A DNA stretch of 7,379 bases from NCBI GenBank assembly GCA_009885595.1, contig VFKJ01001018.1, positions 1 through 7,379 on the forward strand, written 5' to 3'. How positions within the stretch are numbered: position 1 is the stretch's first letter; the number at the start of each line of letters is the position of its first letter. The position numbers and the translations under genes are program-made. The stretch comes from Myxococcales bacterium. Its GTDB lineage: Bacteria; Myxococcota; Myxococcia; Myxococcales; Myxococcaceae. The notes below the pieces were generated by a model, which did not search any database, was not told where the DNA came from, and was given only the letters and a program-made list of their open reading frames with translations. This document shows positions 5,770 through 7,379 of the stretch, one piece after another.

Positions 5770-6765
5770 TTACTTGGTCGCCGCGGCGATCTGCTCGAAG
5801 GCCACCTTGAGCCCGCCGTGCAGGCGCTCGACGTCGGGCTTGGCCCACTTCTCCTTCGCCTCGCGCACGAAGGAGGTGCGGTCGGTGCGGTTGTCGAAGC
5901 GCCCCACCGGCAGGTAATACGCCCTGGGCACGTACTTGCCGTCTTTCTCCAGCAGGCGATCGACCTTGATGGTGCCGGGCCGGTCGCTCTGTTCCAGCAG
6001 GTACGCCATGTCGTCCTTGGCGTACTGGCCCAGCATCACCTCGCCGGGGACGCTGTGGTGGAGAATGCTGCCCGAGCCATCGGGGCGGCCGCGCTCGATG
6101 TTCTTGCGGCGGCTCTCGTGGGGCTCGACCCAGATGTAGAGCACGCTGGAGCGCTCGAGGATGTTGGGCGAGAGGTGCGCGAAGGCGGTGTCGTAGCCAA
6201 AGGGCGGCGTGAGCGGAAAGTCCATCCCGTTGGGGCCGCCGCGCGCGCACTCGATCACGATGGTCTTGCCCTTCTTTTCCAGCGCGTTCTGCTTGTTGAG
6301 GGTGTCCAGTTCCTTGCGGCACTCGGCCTCGAGCGCCTCGCCCACCTTCAGGCGAATGCGCCAGGGCACCTCGCCCAGCGCCGGCCGCCCGCCCACCTTC
6401 TCGTGCGCGCGATCGAGGCGGTCGAACAGGTGCTGCGCGGCGCTCTCGACCTGCACCTGCTTGCTCTCGAGCAGGTTCCGGTAGTCCTCGTTGAGCAGCT
6501 CGATCAGCGCGGCCCACGTCCACTCGTCCCTGAAGGGGCGGCTGGGGCCGCGGTAGTAGGCGTACTTCCACCCGTGCTCGAGGAGCAGGTCGTCGATGCG
6601 GTGCATCAGGTGCACGTAGGGGTAGTCGTCGAGCTGCAGGGTGGTGCCCATGTTGAAGTCGCCCTGGCACTGCTGCGGCGTCAACTGGTCCATGTACCGG
6701 CGGACCTCCGACTTGCCGGAGGCGGGGAGCGAGAACAGCAGCAGGGTGTCGATGGGGAGCGCCAT
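5770..6765 (-). CDS. P-loop NTPase, nucleotide-kinase-like, function unknown
   Basis: A 331-residue soluble protein. Near the N-terminus a hydrophobic strand (TLLLF, 7-11) runs into SLPASGKS (12-19), a Walker A motif with Ser in place of the first Gly of GxxxxGKS. LQLDDYPYVH (43-52) resembles an acceptor-binding segment of small kinases. A central helical region (about 84-165) is followed by KTIVIECARGG (167-177), a Walker B-like strand ending in Glu/Cys. VLYIWVEPHESRRKNIERGRPDGS (208-231 overall) is an Arg-rich segment like the lid/arginine region of nucleoside or adenylate kinases. ATG at 6765 has GGGGG (plus-strand 6770-6774) 4 bases upstream; the frame opens 18 residues earlier without such a site. 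It is divergent from the ATPase gene at 6901. I recognise the P-loop kinase-like layout but not the substrate. An alternative is a non-kinase P-loop ATPase. Confidence 0.78.
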   Translation of the reverse strand: MALPIDTLLLFSLPASGKSEVRRYMDQLTPQQCQGDFNMGTTLQLDDYPYVHLMHRIDDLLLEHGWKYAYYRGPSRPFRDEWTWAALIELLNEDYRNLLESKQVQVESAAQHLFDRLDRAHEKVGGRPALGEVPWRIRLKVGEALEAECRKELDTLNKQNALEKKGKTIVIECARGGPNGMDFPLTPPFGYDTAFAHLSPNILERSSVLYIWVEPHESRRKNIERGRPDGSGSILHHSVPGEVMLGQYAKDDMAYLLEQSDRPGTIKVDRLLEKDGKYVPRAYYLPVGRFDNRTDRTSFVREAKEKWAKPDVERLHGGLKVAFEQIAAATK

Positions 6766-6858
6766 GGGACCCCCATGTAGAACCAACCACCGACCCGCTG
6801 TCGAGAACTGATGCGCCACCGATTAGCAGCGCTGGCCGCTCTGGGCAGCCCGGCTGGA

Positions 6859-6878
6859 AATGCGCCACCCGGCGCATT
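6859..6878. promoter_or_regulatory. Perfect 8-4-8 dyad AATGCGCC-ACCC-GGCGCATT between divergent genes
   Basis: An inverted repeat with 8-base perfect arms and a 4-base centre lies 22 bases before the ATG at 6901. It is in the 135-base region shared with the P-loop gene (start 6765). The first arm plus spacer, ATGCGCCACC, is repeated exactly at 6811-6820, 49 bases away. This looks like a main operator plus a half-site that could control both divergent genes. The regulator is unknown. An RNA hairpin in a leader is an alternative. Confidence 0.5.
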
Positions 6879-6884
6879 GGCAGG

Positions 6885-6890
6885 TACAGT
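6885..6890 (+). promoter_or_regulatory. -10-like TACAGT just before the ATG at 6901
   Basis: TACAGT matches 4 of 6 bases of TATAAT and ends 10 bases before the ATG. If it is a -10 box, transcription would start within a few bases of the start codon, which fits the absence of a Shine-Dalgarno sequence. The -35 zone is occupied by the 6859-6878 dyad and has no consensus, so an activator would be needed. This is inference. Confidence 0.25.
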
Positions 6891-6900
6891 CGACCGCCAA

Positions 6901-7379
6901 ATGACGAGAAGGCTGCTCGACCAGCGCCTCGAAAAGAGGCTCGCGCCAGACTGGGACTCCGTCAAGCGGGAGTGGGCCCCCTTGAAGGCGTTCTTCGCGG
7001 AGTGTGGGCTCGACACCAACGAGGCCTACGCGATGGCCATGACCGCGTCGGAGCTGCTCGAGAACGCCCTCAAGTACGGCGACTGGTCGAAGAAGGACGA
7101 CGTCATCACGCTGGCCATCGACGTCTCGCAGCGCGCGGTGGTGGTCGAGGTGGAGAACCCGGCCATCGATGATCCCGCCTCAGTGCGTCGCCTGGACGAC
7201 CGCATTCAGTGGATGCGCGGCTTCCAGAGCCCCTTCCAGGCCTACGTGGAGCGGCTCAAGCAGGTGTCCTCGCAGAGCTACGAAGAGGGTGAGAGCGGGC
7301 TGGGCCTGTGCCGCATCGCGTACGAGGCCCGCTGCCTGCTCGACTTCTACGTGACCGGCTCCGGGCGGTTGGCGATGTC
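6901..7379 (+). CDS. SpoIIAB-like GHKL regulatory ATPase (partial, C-terminus off window)
   Basis: The open frame runs 159 codons to the right edge with no stop. The protein begins MTRRLLDQRLEKRL. It has a GHKL N-box, ASELLENALKYGD (49-61), with the conserved Glu/Asn pair, strands VITLAID (68-74) and AVVVEVENPA (79-88), and a G2-type GESGLGLCRIAYEA (130-143). This is the stand-alone HATPase_c fold of anti-sigma factor/serine kinases (SpoIIAB and RsbW) and related bacterial regulators. The usual G1 box (DxGxG) is not present: the equivalent place reads VENPAIDDP, as in some atypical SiaB/Slr1658-like regulators (recalled, not searched). A partner-switching role with a STAS protein is therefore likely but unproven. 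ATG at 6901 is preferred because the protein then starts just before the helical part of the fold. An in-frame ATG at 6811 would add 30 Ala/Gly/Pro-rich residues and place the 6859-6878 dyad inside the gene. Neither start has a clear Shine-Dalgarno. Confidence 0.82.
   Translation, partial: MTRRLLDQRLEKRLAPDWDSVKREWAPLKAFFAECGLDTNEAYAMAMTASELLENALKYGDWSKKDDVITLAIDVSQRAVVVEVENPAIDDPASVRRLDDRIQWMRGFQSPFQAYVERLKQVSSQSYEEGESGLGLCRIAYEARCLLDFYVTGSGRLAM

Noticed and set aside
5176..6780. A 534-codon plus-strand open frame
   Set aside because: It crosses the LysM gene start, the intergenic gap and the whole P-loop gene antisense. It has no recognisable motif and typical shadow composition.
1..7379. 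CRISPR array, tRNA/rRNA, transposase or attachment site
   Set aside because: No regularly spaced repeats, RNA-gene signatures, terminal inverted repeats or recombinase motifs were seen on either strand.

Overview
This high-GC window carries six genes. Its gene types suggest a member of the Myxococcota (a Myxococcus/Archangium/Corallococcus-like soil predator): a very long glutamine-rich DUF4175 membrane protein, a LysM protein with a caspase-like domain and no signal peptide, a small outer-membrane beta-barrel, and a stand-alone SpoIIAB-like ATPase. The coding regions are strongly G/C at third positions, so the opposite strand holds many long shadow reading frames. The taxonomic call is inference; there is no rRNA or tRNA marker.

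Layout. Five genes lie on the minus strand and are read right to left. They are a P-loop nucleotide-kinase-like protein (6765 to 5770), a LysM plus caspase-fold protein (5660 to 4218), an outer-membrane beta-barrel protein (4069 to 3416), a 1056-residue DUF4175 protein (3293 to 123), and the first 42 codons of an exported protein that runs off the left edge (126 to 1). The last two overlap by 4 bases (GTGA) and are almost certainly cotranscribed. The other minus-strand genes are separated by gaps of 109 to 148 bases, each with its own dyad symmetries, so they look like separately controlled units. On the right a plus-strand GHKL-type regulatory ATPase starts at 6901 and runs off the edge. It is divergent from the P-loop gene across a 135-base shared upstream region.

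How the genes may work together. DUF4175 and its overlapping exported partner probably form one envelope-associated unit. The beta-barrel gene is another envelope component. The LysM/caspase-like protein would bind peptidoglycan and carries a putative His/Cys pair in clan-CD context. It has no visible export signal, so where it acts is open. The ATPase at the right edge resembles anti-sigma/partner-switch kinases, which usually work with STAS-domain proteins; any such partner would lie beyond the window. The sequence does not show that all six genes form one pathway.

The most notable items are the LysM/caspase-like architecture, a perfect 8-4-8 dyad with a repeated half-site in the divergent intergenic region, and a TACAGTCG element placed 8 to 9 bases before two start codons that lack a Shine-Dalgarno sequence. 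No mobile element, CRISPR array or RNA gene was seen.
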